Assembly (NCBI RefSeq): GCF_000218235.1
Contig: NZ_GL945017.1
Coordinates: forward strand, 2,652,952 to 2,716,951
Direction of reading: 5' to 3'
DNA from: Hallella multisaccharivorax DSM 17128
GTDB lineage: Bacteria > Bacteroidota > Bacteroidia > Bacteroidales > Bacteroidaceae
DNA length: 64,000 bases
The notes under the pieces were generated by a model. It had not been told where the DNA came from. It worked only from the letters and a program-made list of their open reading frames with translations, and ran no database searches. Within the stretch, counting starts at the first letter, position 1. Every line of letters starts with the position of its first letter. Of the stretch, positions 7,639-17,332 are shown piece by piece. The position numbers and the translations under genes were made by a program.

Positions 7639-10600
7639 ATGAATAAAGAACACCAGACTGTCAAGCCTTGCCTTCGGGTACTTCTTGTCTTTATGATGAT
7701 GTTCATGGCTGTGTCGCTATCAGCTCAGAGCGTCAGCGTGAAAGGGACTGTGATGGATGCCAACGGTGAGCCGGTGATCGGTGCCACGATTCTCCAGAAA
7801 GGCTCCTCGAATGGCACGGTCAGTGATGCCAATGGTCAGTTCACGCTTAGTGCCCCCAAGGGCAGCACCCTTGTGATCTCCTCCATCGGCTATGTGAGCC
7901 AGTCGCTGGCAGTGAGCGGGCTGAACAACCACTTCACCGTCACGCTGAAAGACGCCTCCAAGAGCATCGACGAAGTGGTGGTCACCGCTCTCGGCATGAA
8001 GCGCGATGTCAAGGCCTTGGGCTACGCCATGACCGAGCTCAAGGGCGATCAGCTTGACGCTAACCTTATCAACCCCGTTCAGGCACTGCAGGGCAAAGTG
8101 GCCGGCGTGGAAGTGGAGAGCTCCGACGGCGGTATGTTTGGCGCCTCGAAAATCCTGATCCGCGGCGCCTCGACCCTGAACAAGAACAATCAGCCTATCT
8201 ATGTCGTTGACGGCGTGATTCTTGACAACGGTGTCGTGGACAACGATGCTGACTGGGCCAGCGGCGCACAGAACTACGGAAACGAACTGAAAAATCTCAA
8301 CCCCGACGACTTCGAGTCAGTGTCTGTGCTGAAAGGTGCCGCAGCCACGGCTCTCTACGGCTCACGCGGTCTGAACGGTGCCGTCGTCATCACCACCAAG
8401 AGCGGAAAGGGAAAGAGAGGTCTGGGCATCGACTTCACGCAGACCTTCGGCTTCGATAAAGTCACACACCAGCCCGATCTGCAGAACGAATACGCGGAGA
8501 GCTTCTTCTATAACTCCAGCCACACCGACGCGCTCAACTACAACGATCTGTACTGGACCAACGCTGACGGCTATGTCTCTTACAAGGTCCTGAGCAACTA
8601 CGGGGAGACGGGTACGGCTTTCGGACCGTCGTTCGACTATATCAGCAAGAACGCCAAAGACGGAAAGATGGAGCTTTACGACGGAAAACTCTACGATGCC
8701 AAGGCTTACAAGAACAACTTCAAGGATGCCTATGACACCGGTTTCAGCACCAATACCAACGTCGCCATATCTGGCGGCAACGACCGCACCACGTTCTACA
8801 CCTCGCTGTCCTACCGTTACAACAATGGCACGCTGCCCAACAACGACTTCCGTCGACTGAGCTTCCTGGCGAAGGCCTCGCACAAAATCACGAAGGATGT
8901 AGAGGTGGAGGCCAGCATGACCTATGCTTATTCAAGGCCCCGGAACGCACAGCTCAACATCGGTGAGAACTTTATCAACGGCACCTGGGACCGCATGTAC
9001 GATGCCAAATACTACCGCGACAAGTACAAAGGCGAGCAGGGAGGACTGGCCTCGACGACTTACGGTGACACTTGGGGCTTCGTACCCGGAAGAGGTACCT
9101 GGTGGAGCATCTGGGAAAACAACTATTATCGCAAGGAAACCGTGTTTCGTCCCGACCTGAAACTGACGGTGAACTTCCTGCCTTGGCTCAAGTGGATTTC
9201 TGAAGCCAACTACAACTATTACTTCGTACAGGGTGAAGGCAAGTACCCCGGCTCCGGTTACCGCAACCAGGGCGGCGGCTACGAATTGTCGCAAAGCCGC
9301 AAAGAGCAGATCAATGTCAACACCAACCTCATGGTCGACAAGCAGCTCAATGAGGACTGGCGCCTCAATGGCTTCCTCCGCTATGAGCTTTACAACAGCT
9401 ACGGCGCCTACAACGGAGCTTCTACCAAGGGCGACCTCATCGTGCCTAACCAGTACTTCCTCAACAATGGCGTGAAGGGCTACACGGCTTCAGCCACAGT
9501 TTCCAACACCAAGACCATTCAGAGCGTTGCCGCACAGGTCGGCGTGAGCTGGCGAGACCAGGTGTTCCTCGATGTCACAGGCCGCAACGACTGGTCGTCG
9601 GCTCTTGTCTATGCCGACGGACACGGTCATTTCAGCTACTTCTACCCCTCTGTCAACGCCTCATGGCTGATATCCAACACGCTGCGTAATGAGCTTCCGA
9701 AATGGATCAGCTTCTGGAAACTGCGCGCCAGTTATGCGCAGGTGGGTAACGATACCGATCCCTACACCATCAATTCAGCCTACGGCCTGGAGAGCTACAA
9801 GCTTGGCGACAACAACATCTACGCCACATCGCTCTCAAACACTACCTATAGCCAGGACCTCAAGCCGGAGCGAAAGAAATCGTGGGAAATAGGCACCGAC
9901 ATCCGGTTCCTCAACAACCGCATCGGCCTGGACGTCACTTATTATAAGGAAAACACCACCGACCAGATCATGACAGTGGCTATTCCTTATGCCAGCGGAT
10001 ACAGCAACGCCCTCATCAACGCCGGAAACATCCAGAATGCCGGCGTGGAGATAGCCCTCAACACCACGCCTTTCGTCAACAAAGACTGGCAGTGGGACCT
10101 CAACTTCACTTACACCAAAAACAATTCCAAGATCAAGGTGCTCTCTGACCTGGTGACCAACTACATCACGCTCAACGGCACGCCCGACTATGGCAACTAC
10201 CGTGTGGGCTCCGTGGCTAAGGTCGGCGGCACATATGGAGAGCTGTGGTCCGATTCCGCCCCGCTGCTCGATGCCAAGGATGAGAGCGATCCTTCAGACA
10301 CCAAGCAGCACTCTGGCCTGCCCGTGCTGAGGATGAACTACTACAATGCCGGCTACATGACCCCGGTTATGGCACGCAGCGGCAAGGTGCAGAAGGTGGG
10401 CAACTCCGTCCCCAACTTCCTTGGCAGCGTCAATACCACCTTGCGTTACAAGCGGTGGGCACTCTCTGCCAGCTTCGACATGCGCTTCGGAGGTAAGGTG
10501 GCTTCGTTTGGATCACGCTATGGCACGGCCAATGGCTACACCAAGACTTCCCTCATGGCACGCGATGCCAGCCACGGCGGCGTCACCTATACATCGGGAT

Positions 10601-11085
10601 TCGGATCCAAGCAGACTTACGACAATGGCTATATCCCCAACGGAATCGTGCTCACAGGTACGAAAATCTTGCAGCCTGACGGCTCTGCCTACACCGTTGG
10701 CACCGGACAGTATGACACGGGTGAGACCTATGCCGAACTCGTGGCCGCCGGACACGCCCAGCCTGCCAATGCTGCCGGATGGACCTACTTCCAGAACTCA
10801 TGGGGCCAGGGCGTCATCAACGACAGCTGGTTCAAGACGCTTAACTACATCGCTTTCCGCGATCTCTCGCTTTCTTATCAGTTCAGTTCACATGTGGCCA
10901 GCCTGATTGGAGCCCGGCAGTTGACCCTTGCCGCACAGGCACACAACCTCGGCTATCTGCTCAACTCAATGCCCAACCATGAGAATCCCGAGGCTGTGGC
11001 AGGTACCAACGCCGCGGAGTTCCGTGTCCGCCAGTTCGCTGGTGTCACCACAAGCTTCACATTTACCATCAAGGCCACTTTCTAA
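7639..11085 (+). CDS. SusC/RagA-type TonB-dependent outer-membrane transporter
   Basis: A 1148-residue outer-membrane glycan or peptide importer. A signal peptide (LRVLLVFMMMFMAVSLSAQ) is followed by a carboxypeptidase-D-like domain (about 34-110), then SIDEVVVTALGMKRD, which marks the TonB-box and plug start, the plug (to about 250) with LYGSRGLNGAVVITTKSG, and a large barrel. There is no N-terminal STN signalling domain, unlike the SusC at 31 kb. The SusD partner starts 10 bases downstream. No regulator or glycoside hydrolase is linked, so the substrate is unknown. Confidence 0.95.
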   Translation: MNKEHQTVKPCLRVLLVFMMMFMAVSLSAQSVSVKGTVMDANGEPVIGATILQKGSSNGTVSDANGQFTLSAPKGSTLVISSIGYVSQSLAVSGLNNHFTVTLKDASKSIDEVVVTALGMKRDVKALGYAMTELKGDQLDANLINPVQALQGKVAGVEVESSDGGMFGASKILIRGASTLNKNNQPIYVVDGVILDNGVVDNDADWASGAQNYGNELKNLNPDDFESVSVLKGAAATALYGSRGLNGAVVITTKSGKGKRGLGIDFTQTFGFDKVTHQPDLQNEYAESFFYNSSHTDALNYNDLYWTNADGYVSYKVLSNYGETGTAFGPSFDYISKNAKDGKMELYDGKLYDAKAYKNNFKDAYDTGFSTNTNVAISGGNDRTTFYTSLSYRYNNGTLPNNDFRRLSFLAKASHKITKDVEVEASMTYAYSRPRNAQLNIGENFINGTWDRMYDAKYYRDKYKGEQGGLASTTYGDTWGFVPGRGTWWSIWENNYYRKETVFRPDLKLTVNFLPWLKWISEANYNYYFVQGEGKYPGSGYRNQGGGYELSQSRKEQINVNTNLMVDKQLNEDWRLNGFLRYELYNSYGAYNGASTKGDLIVPNQYFLNNGVKGYTASATVSNTKTIQSVAAQVGVSWRDQVFLDVTGRNDWSSALVYADGHGHFSYFYPSVNASWLISNTLRNELPKWISFWKLRASYAQVGNDTDPYTINSAYGLESYKLGDNNIYATSLSNTTYSQDLKPERKKSWEIGTDIRFLNNRIGLDVTYYKENTTDQIMTVAIPYASGYSNALINAGNIQNAGVEIALNTTPFVNKDWQWDLNFTYTKNNSKIKVLSDLVTNYITLNGTPDYGNYRVGSVAKVGGTYGELWSDSAPLLDAKDESDPSDTKQHSGLPVLRMNYYNAGYMTPVMARSGKVQKVGNSVPNFLGSVNTTLRYKRWALSASFDMRFGGKVASFGSRYGTANGYTKTSLMARDASHGGVTYTSGFGSKQTYDNGYIPNGIVLTGTKILQPDGSAYTVGTGQYDTGETYAELVAAGHAQPANAAGWTYFQNSWGQGVINDSWFKTLNYIAFRDLSLSYQFSSHVASLIGARQLTLAAQAHNLGYLLNSMPNHENPEAVAGTNAAEFRVRQFAGVTTSFTFTIKATF

Positions 11086-11095
11086 TTGTAAAAAG

Positions 11096-13048
11096 ATGAA
11101 AATGATGAAATTGAATAGACTATTTATTGTAGGAGTCTTGATTGCAGGCTTGGCAACGGCTACCTCATGCCGGGACGACTTCAAAGACCTGAATAATGAC
11201 CCGTCGAATGTCACCAAGACCATCCCTGACGGCATTCTGGCTCAGGCTATCAACCAGTTTCAACCCACCGACTATCTGCTGTGGTTCTACAATACGCCCT
11301 ATTTCACGCGCTGGGACCAAATGGGCACGCCCGGTGGAGGCTTTTCAAACGACTACACCGGCATGGCCGAGGACGGCGGACAGGGCAGCCAGACGTTTGC
11401 TACGCTCCGTCTGCGCAACCGGCTGCAGACGTACATCAATGAGAAAAAAGATGTTGCCGACAACGGATACTTAGCTGCTACGGGCATCCTCACCGTCTAT
11501 CTCGGCATCTTCGATACAGACATCTATGGCTCCATGCCTTATTCAGAGGCTGCCCATTACGACGACAAGGGCATCCTGACACCGAAGTATGACAATGTGC
11601 AGACGCTTTACGACACCTGGATGGATGAGCTTAACAGCTATATCAAGATGCTGCAGGCCAGTGGCCTTAACAGCAACGCCAAGCAGGATGCCGCCTACAA
11701 GTGCGACTGGGCTAAATGGGCTAAGCTGGCCAACTCCTTAAAGCTGAAGATTGCTGTGCGCCTCTACAACAACGATCCCGCGAAGGCAACCAAGATCGCA
11801 GAGGAAGCTGCCGCCAACTCTGCAGGCCTCATTCTCTCCACCGATGATGACTTCTTGTTCTGCAAGGCCACGGATGTCAACTCCGGTAACGCCGATGTGG
11901 TCTACGGTACAGGCAACGGCTTGAGCACGGTCTATGCCACAAAGAACGTCTTCAAGTTCATGCTCGACAGCAAAGACCCGCGCATCCGCTTCATCTATGC
12001 CAAGAACTCCTACAACTCCAAGGTCGTACAGAGCTTCATCGACAACGGCAAGTGGGACAAGCTGCCGACGGATGTGAAGAAGAATGTCATCCGTGACGAG
12101 AACGGTAACTTCAAGGCTTGGGGCGGAATGGGAGAGCCCTGGGTGCGCTATACCGCCCTGCCGGTACAGTATGAGCCTAAGAATTCTCACGACAGCAAGC
12201 TGCTCTCTGATGAGGATTACGAGGAGTATTGGAACTCGGGCACACGCTATCTGATCGACATTGCCGGCAAGCAGAAGTCGTATAACCCCTTCAGTTACTA
12301 CACCAACGAGATGCGGCGGGGACGCGTTGACTTCACCTTGCCGACGGCAATGACCAAGAACGCCGATGGCTCCGTGAACATGCACATCATCCAGGACACG
12401 CAGGACAACCCGCTCTACCAGATGTATCTCGGCGCGGGTGAGGTGAACCTCTACCTGGCTGAGTTCGCGCTGCTCAACGGTGGCCGCTTTGCAGGCAAGA
12501 GCGCTGAGGAGTGGTACAACGCCGGTGTGCGCGCTTCGGTGGAGGAATTCAATAAGTTAGCTGCCGACAATAAGATTCCTTACTACGGCACCACCTATAA
12601 CTATGACCCCAACGAAAAGCCTATCGACCTGCAGGCAGGGGAGATTGACGCCATGCTCGCTACGCCCGACGTGCAGCTGACCGGCACGAAGAGTGAGAAA
12701 TTGGAGAAGGTCTACCTGCAGCTCCTCATTCATTTCAGCGAGCAGCCCGACGACCAGTTTGTCACGGCCCGCCGTTCAGGCTATCCGAAGGTGGGCTCCA
12801 CGCTGCTGCCGTTCGTGAAGTTTGACCAGGTGGCTCTGTCGGCCATCCCGCGCCGTTTCGTCATTACCGCACCGCTTGTCACCGACCGGATGAAGGCCGT
12901 GAAGGAGGCAGCCTATGCCGAGGAAGGCTTTAAGACTTTCGGAACCAACAGTCAGGGCAGCCAGTACAATGGCGGAAACGCACCCCTGAACGTCGAGCGG
13001 CTCTGGCAAGACAAGAACGCACCGCAGTGGGGCACGCCGAAAGAATAG
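11096..13048 (+). CDS. SusD/RagB family surface lipoprotein
   Basis: A 650-residue lipoprotein that forms the lid of the SusC transporter and captures substrate at the cell surface. The in-frame opening extends upstream to 10928, but the true start is ATG 11096, 10 bases after the SusC stop, giving MKMMKLNRLFIVGVLIAG and lipobox TATSC with Cys25. The sequence is the large SusD-like type (CRDDFKDLNNDPSNVTK start, helical TPR-like middle, YLAEFALLNG). The operon appears to end at the hairpin at 13.1 kb. Confidence 0.93.
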   Translation: MKMMKLNRLFIVGVLIAGLATATSCRDDFKDLNNDPSNVTKTIPDGILAQAINQFQPTDYLLWFYNTPYFTRWDQMGTPGGGFSNDYTGMAEDGGQGSQTFATLRLRNRLQTYINEKKDVADNGYLAATGILTVYLGIFDTDIYGSMPYSEAAHYDDKGILTPKYDNVQTLYDTWMDELNSYIKMLQASGLNSNAKQDAAYKCDWAKWAKLANSLKLKIAVRLYNNDPAKATKIAEEAAANSAGLILSTDDDFLFCKATDVNSGNADVVYGTGNGLSTVYATKNVFKFMLDSKDPRIRFIYAKNSYNSKVVQSFIDNGKWDKLPTDVKKNVIRDENGNFKAWGGMGEPWVRYTALPVQYEPKNSHDSKLLSDEDYEEYWNSGTRYLIDIAGKQKSYNPFSYYTNEMRRGRVDFTLPTAMTKNADGSVNMHIIQDTQDNPLYQMYLGAGEVNLYLAEFALLNGGRFAGKSAEEWYNAGVRASVEEFNKLAADNKIPYYGTTYNYDPNEKPIDLQAGEIDAMLATPDVQLTGTKSEKLEKVYLQLLIHFSEQPDDQFVTARRSGYPKVGSTLLPFVKFDQVALSAIPRRFVITAPLVTDRMKAVKEAAYAEEGFKTFGTNSQGSQYNGGNAPLNVERLWQDKNAPQWGTPKE

Positions 13049-13092
13049 GCCCGAAGAGATGGCCTGAAAGGCTATTCTCACCGCGATAACTG

Positions 13093-13124
13093 AAAAATCG
13101 GGGCCTTCGCGGGCTCCGACTTTT
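13093..13124 (+). terminator. Terminator of the SusC/SusD operon
   Basis: AAAATCGGGGCC pairs with GGGCTCCGACTTTT around a TTCGC loop with one mismatch, ending in a T run, 45 bases after the SusD stop. Confidence 0.75.
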
Positions 13125-13167
13125 CTCATTCGGTCATGATCTTAAACAACTGTTAGTCATTTTTACC

Positions 13168-13866
13168 ATGCGTAAATATCTCACATTCCTGCTTCTCGGC
13201 CTCTGTATGGCTGTGATGGGACAGGAGAAACGTTTGTATTTTTTCCCTGATTTCCTGCCTACCCGCATCGTCTATCAGGGTGGTGCCACCTACCGTGTGC
13301 AGGCCAACTACGATGTGGCCAACCAGAAAATGATGTATCAGCAGGACGGACAGCTCATGGAACTGACCCATCCACAGCTCGTCGACACCATTTTCACCGG
13401 AGGCCGTAAGTGGGTATTCCACGACGGACAGTTCTGTGAAGTCATCCGCAGGCCATCGGGAGCGGAGACGCTCATCGGTTGGCACATGACGAAAATACAG
13501 GTGGGCTATGAGGGTGCGCTGGGTACTGTCTCGCAGGCTCCCACCCAGAAGGTAGAGCTCGGCGGCAATTTCGGCATGGGATCGTTTACTGGCGACAGCG
13601 GCGGAGGCATGTACAATGGCTCGTTCGGCGTCAACGACCAAGTGGGCAGCAGCAATATGATGGACGTGTGGCACAACAAAAACAGCAACGTGTATTATTT
13701 CACCAAAGGCGCGAAAGAATACAAGATCAAGTCCATCAAGCAGGTTTACAAGGCGTTTCCCGACCGTAAAGACGAGATGAGGCAGTACTTTTCTGACCAT
13801 CATCTCGACATGCTCACGGCAGAAAATGCGTTAGCGGTCATCGACTACCTGCAATCGTTGCCATAG
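13168..13866 (+). CDS. Secreted protein of unknown function
   Basis: A 232-residue protein with signal peptide MRKYLTFLLLGLCMAVMGQ. The mature part begins as a beta-rich segment (RLYFFPDFLPTRIVYQGGATYRVQANYDVANQ), has a glycine-rich low-complexity stretch around residues 131-160 (MGSFTGDSGGGMYNGSFG), and ends with a helical tail. I do not recognise a family. It has its own intergenic region after the SusC/SusD terminator, so it is probably expressed separately. Confidence 0.75.
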   Translation: MRKYLTFLLLGLCMAVMGQEKRLYFFPDFLPTRIVYQGGATYRVQANYDVANQKMMYQQDGQLMELTHPQLVDTIFTGGRKWVFHDGQFCEVIRRPSGAETLIGWHMTKIQVGYEGALGTVSQAPTQKVELGGNFGMGSFTGDSGGGMYNGSFGVNDQVGSSNMMDVWHNKNSNVYYFTKGAKEYKIKSIKQVYKAFPDRKDEMRQYFSDHHLDMLTAENALAVIDYLQSLP

Positions 13867-13918
13867 GCTGCCATGGAAGTCTGTGGCCGTTAGCAGTGCT
13901 GGCCGCGGCTGACCCTTC

Positions 13919-14437
13919 TCAGAGGGCCGCGGCTGGCTGGCGGCCGGTGATTTTCTGATAGGCCAGACGCTCATCGCCGCCGGACAGGAAAATGATGCCG
14001 CGGTAGCTGAATCCCGCGTGGACAAGAGCCCGTTGCATCAGTGTGTTGTCGCGGTGGGTGTCGATGCGGATATTGTCGGCGACGGAGAAACAATAGTCAA
14101 GAATGTCGTGCATCACCCCATGGACCCCGTGCTCTCGCGCTACACGGTGGATGACATGGTACGGCCTGCCTGCTTCCAGCCAGCTTCCCTGGTAAATCTT
14201 GGCGTAGGTGGCTTCGGGTCCCGGCATGAAGGCAAAGGTGGCGATGGGTGTGCCGTCCTGCAGCAAGAGGTAGCTGTAGCCTTGTGCGATGTCGTGTTGG
14301 AATTGCTGGTTGCTGGGGTGATGGTCTCCCCATTGCAGGGGGTTGCCGTTCTCGCGCATCAGTTTCCGACCACTCTCGATGAGCCAGCGTATGACGGGCA
14401 GGTCCCAGACCATAGCCTTCCGAATTGTTCTTTCCAT
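13919..14437 (-). CDS. GNAT-like N-acetyltransferase
   Basis: A 172-residue cytoplasmic protein starting MERTIRKAMVWDLPVIRWLIESGR, typical of the GNAT fold, with a central beta segment YSYLLLQDGTPIATFAFMPGPE and the C-terminal IRIDTHRDNTLMQRALVHAGFSYRGII, which matches the late GNAT motif in which the end of the domain names a bulged strand. I start at ATG 14437; the longer frame to 14500 overlaps the next gene by four bases and lacks family-like sequence. Substrate unknown. Confidence 0.8.
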   Translation of the reverse strand: MERTIRKAMVWDLPVIRWLIESGRKLMRENGNPLQWGDHHPSNQQFQHDIAQGYSYLLLQDGTPIATFAFMPGPEATYAKIYQGSWLEAGRPYHVIHRVAREHGVHGVMHDILDYCFSVADNIRIDTHRDNTLMQRALVHAGFSYRGIIFLSGGDERLAYQKITGRQPAAAL

Positions 14438-14496
14438 GTGCTTGTGTGTTGGCAGGCAGTTGCGTGTGCCTTTGGCGGCCTCTGCTTCGCGTACTG

Positions 14497-15441
14497 TCAT
14501 TCGACCATGATGAGCTTGTATTTTTTGTTTCCCAGCCCTATCTTTTCGGCATAATCGATGATATAGGTGCCGTGCTGGCGGTTGATGCGCTCAATGAGCG
14601 GCTTCTCGTCGTCGCCTGGCTGCCCCTGATGGTTGAAGACAAGGTCTACACAGGCTTTGTCGAGGGCCACAGGGTCGGTGCTGGCGAGTATGCCCATGTC
14701 CTTGAGCTTCGGGTCGGCAGGATGACTGTCACAGTCGCAGTCCACGCTCATGTTGTTCATCACGTCGATGTAGATGATGTTTCCATTTCCGAAATAGTTG
14801 GCCACGCTCTGCGCTGCGGCCGCCATGCTCTCTAAGAAGTCGTCTTGCTTGGGCAGATTTTTCCACGCCACGGCAGGCACATCCGAGAATCCGGCGGAGT
14901 GGATGTAGGCTTTTCCGGCTGTTGAGGCGACGCCGATGCTCTGGTTCTTCAACACGCCGCCGAATCCGCCCATGGCGTGACCCTTGAAGTGGGCCAGGTT
15001 GATCATGAAGTCGTAGTTGGCTAAATGGTCGCCCACAATGTCGTACTTCAGGTGTTTCTTGTCCTTGATGGGTATGCGCATCTGGCCGAACTCATCCATC
15101 AGGTCTACGGCGGCGATGGAGTCGAAGCCGTGGGCGTGGATGGTCTCCCAGTGCTTGCCCACGTCCTGACGGCTTCCGCCATAGGCCGTGCAGCACTCCA
15201 CGAGGGTGCCGTTGACCTCATCCACCAGGCCGCGGATAAGGGTCGGCTTGAGATAGTTGTTTCCTCCCATCTCGCCAGAGCTGATTTTGATGGCCACATG
15301 GCCATGGACGGGTACGCCCAACGCCTTGTAGATTCTCACCAGCGACGCAGGACTGATTTCCTTCGTCATATACACCTTAGCCTATGCATGGAGCATCATC
15401 GTGCTCATCCATGCGAAGATAAATAGTAATAGCTTTTTCAT
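14497..15441 (-). pseudogene. DUF362 family secreted protein, interrupted by an in-frame amber stop
   Basis: The main frame (14497-15375) encodes a DUF362 protein: VAIKISSGEMGGNN, LAHFKGHAMGGFGGVLKNQSIGVAS, and DCDCDSHPADP. Its start lacks a good ATG at the right place. Upstream in the same frame, ATG 15441 begins a good signal peptide (MKKLLLLFIFAW...MMLHA) that runs into TAG at 15384-15382 and continues AKVYMTKEIS. A CAG to TAG change at the signal cleavage site would explain it. The protein is either unexported or unmade. A sequencing error or amber read-through remain possible. Confidence 0.75.
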
Positions 15442-15598
15442 GATTGTATGATTATTTTATGGGAGCTGTCTGAGCATCAGCCTGCCGCGCATTGCACCAA
15501 TGTGTTCTGTCGTTAATGGCCTGAATGATGTCTCCCCCCAAAATTATACAATTTTTCGTTACCCTCCAACATTTTGTGGCAAAAAAATTATTTGCCCG

Positions 15599-15686
15599 TT
15601 GCCTTTACGGCGCAATCGCGATCTCTTTACGGCGTAATCGCAATGCCTTTACGGCGTAATCGTGTTGCCTTTACGGTGTAGACGCG
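15599..15686. repeat. 22-bp tandem repeat array 3 (4 units)
   Basis: Units at 15599, 15621, 15643 and 15665 with exact 22-bp spacing, each with CTTTACGGCG(T/C)A or a variant. Here the array lies between two divergent genes, upstream of both, so it cannot be a simple 3' terminator. Confidence 0.9.
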
Positions 15687-15782
15687 GAGCGGTGGAACCT
15701 GCCAAGACGCGTCTTTGACATTTCTATTTGTTGCATGTGCATGTGTCAAATGTTTCAAATGATGTTATTTAAGGTAAAAACG

Positions 15783-15814
15783 TTTGCAACATACGGACAT
15801 TACCATTACTTTTG
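15783..15814 (+). promoter_or_regulatory. Promoter of the sugar transport and kinase operon
   Basis: TTTG at 15783-15786, 20-bp spacer, TACTTTTG at 15807-15814, about 30 bases before the transporter start. Confidence 0.8.
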
Positions 15815-15844
15815 CAAGGTAAAAATTGACAAACCTAAAAGCAA

Positions 15845-17320
15845 ATGGAATATCAGCAAAACGGCAGCCGTGGCTATCTCGCTGCCATCGTGATGGTCGC
15901 GGTTTTGGGCGGCCTGCTCTTCGGCTACGACACGGCCGTCATATCTGGCGCTGAGAAGGGCCTGCAGGCTTTCTTCCTCGGCGCGCCCGATTTCCGGTAC
16001 ACTGACTTCATGCACGGCTTCACGTCGTCGTCGGCGCTCATTGGATGCATCATCGGTTCGGGTCTCTCCGGTCTCTTTGCCTCGCGTCTCGGCCGTAAGC
16101 GGTCGCTGGTCTTTGCCGGCATGTGCTTCTTCATCTCGGCATGGGGAAGTATGAAACCTGAGACGTTCGGCCTGCTGCCTTATGGCAAGCCCACCTATTC
16201 TCTCTTGGTGGCGTTCAATCTCTATCGTGTCCTCGGCGGCATCGGCGTAGGCATGGCGTCGGCCATCTGCCCGATGTATATCGGCGAGATCGCCCCCAGC
16301 AATATCCGCGGCATGCTGGTGAGTTTCAACCAGTTTGCCATTATCTTCGGACAGCTTGTCGTCTATTTCGTCAACTTTCTCATCCTTGGCGACCATACCA
16401 ATCCGCTGATCGAGTCCATCGGTCAGGGCTTCTCGGCCGTGCTGCCGGGCAGTGATCCGTGGACCATCAGCACGGGCTGGCGCTACATGTTCGGTTCTGA
16501 ATGCGTGCCGGCGGGCTTGTTCACCCTGCTCATCTGCCTGGTGCCGGAGACCCCGCGCTACCTGGTTATGCAGGGACAGGACGACAAGGCGCTGTCCATT
16601 CTCTCGCGCATCAACGGCATCTCGGTGGCCAAACAGACCCTTTCCGACATCAGGAACACCATCACCGAGAAGAAGGAGAAGCTCTTCTCCTTCGGCTTCA
16701 TGTGCGTCTTCGTGGGCATCATGCTCTCCGTCTTTCAGCAGACCGTCGGCATCAACGCCGTGCTCTATTATGCGCCGCGCATCTTTGCCGACATGGGTAT
16801 GGACAATCCGATGATGCAGACCGTCATCATGGGCGTGGTCAACATCAGTTTCACGCTCGTCGCCGTGTTCACGGTGGAGCGTCTCGGGCGCAAACCGCTG
16901 CTCATCAGCGGCTCCGTCGGCATGGCCATTGGCGCTTTCGGCGTGGCCCTGACCTTTGGCAATGCGGCCCTGAGCACCGTCACGATGCTCTCCATCATGG
17001 TCTATTCCGCCAGCTTCATGTTCTCGTGGGGCCCCATCTGCTGGGTCTACATGGCTGAACTCTTCCCCAACACCATCCGCAGTCAGGCCACAGCCATTGC
17101 CGTGGCGTTTCAGTGGATCTTCAACTTCATCGTCTCCTCGACCTTTGTCCCCATGTTCAACATGCACCTGAGCAAGGGCGACAACTTCGGTCACTGGTTC
17201 ACTTACGGTCTTTACGGCATTATTTGTGTCGTGGCCGCGCTCTTCGTGTGGAAGCTTGTGCCTGAAACCAAAGGTAAAACCCTTGAAGACATGACAAAAT
17301 TGTGGAGAAAAGAACAATAA
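15845..17320 (+). CDS. xylE: Sugar:proton symporter of the MFS (XylE-like)
   Basis: A 491-residue inner-membrane protein with 12 helices of the sugar porter family. Diagnostic motifs: GGLLFGYDTAVISGA in helix 1, SRLGRKRSL after helix 2, PMYIGEIAP and GQLVVYFVN in helices 4-5, VPETPRYL before the central loop, QQTVGINAVLYYAPRIF in helix 7, and VPETKGKTLEDM at the C-terminus. This is most like D-xylose symporters of Bacteroidetes, though the neighbouring isomerase suggests another pentose or deoxyhexose is possible. The kinase gene follows after 12 bases. Confidence 0.9.
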   Translation: MEYQQNGSRGYLAAIVMVAVLGGLLFGYDTAVISGAEKGLQAFFLGAPDFRYTDFMHGFTSSSALIGCIIGSGLSGLFASRLGRKRSLVFAGMCFFISAWGSMKPETFGLLPYGKPTYSLLVAFNLYRVLGGIGVGMASAICPMYIGEIAPSNIRGMLVSFNQFAIIFGQLVVYFVNFLILGDHTNPLIESIGQGFSAVLPGSDPWTISTGWRYMFGSECVPAGLFTLLICLVPETPRYLVMQGQDDKALSILSRINGISVAKQTLSDIRNTITEKKEKLFSFGFMCVFVGIMLSVFQQTVGINAVLYYAPRIFADMGMDNPMMQTVIMGVVNISFTLVAVFTVERLGRKPLLISGSVGMAIGAFGVALTFGNAALSTVTMLSIMVYSASFMFSWGPICWVYMAELFPNTIRSQATAIAVAFQWIFNFIVSSTFVPMFNMHLSKGDNFGHWFTYGLYGIICVVAALFVWKLVPETKGKTLEDMTKLWRKEQ

Positions 17321-17332
17321 AACTATAAGCAA

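Noticed and set aside
15806..17332. A 508-residue open frame on the minus strand opposite the XylE-type gene
   Set aside because: It is the mirror of a GC-rich sugar-porter gene. It is rich in His, Asp, Glu and Arg with no fold-like pattern, while the plus strand shows all family motifs.
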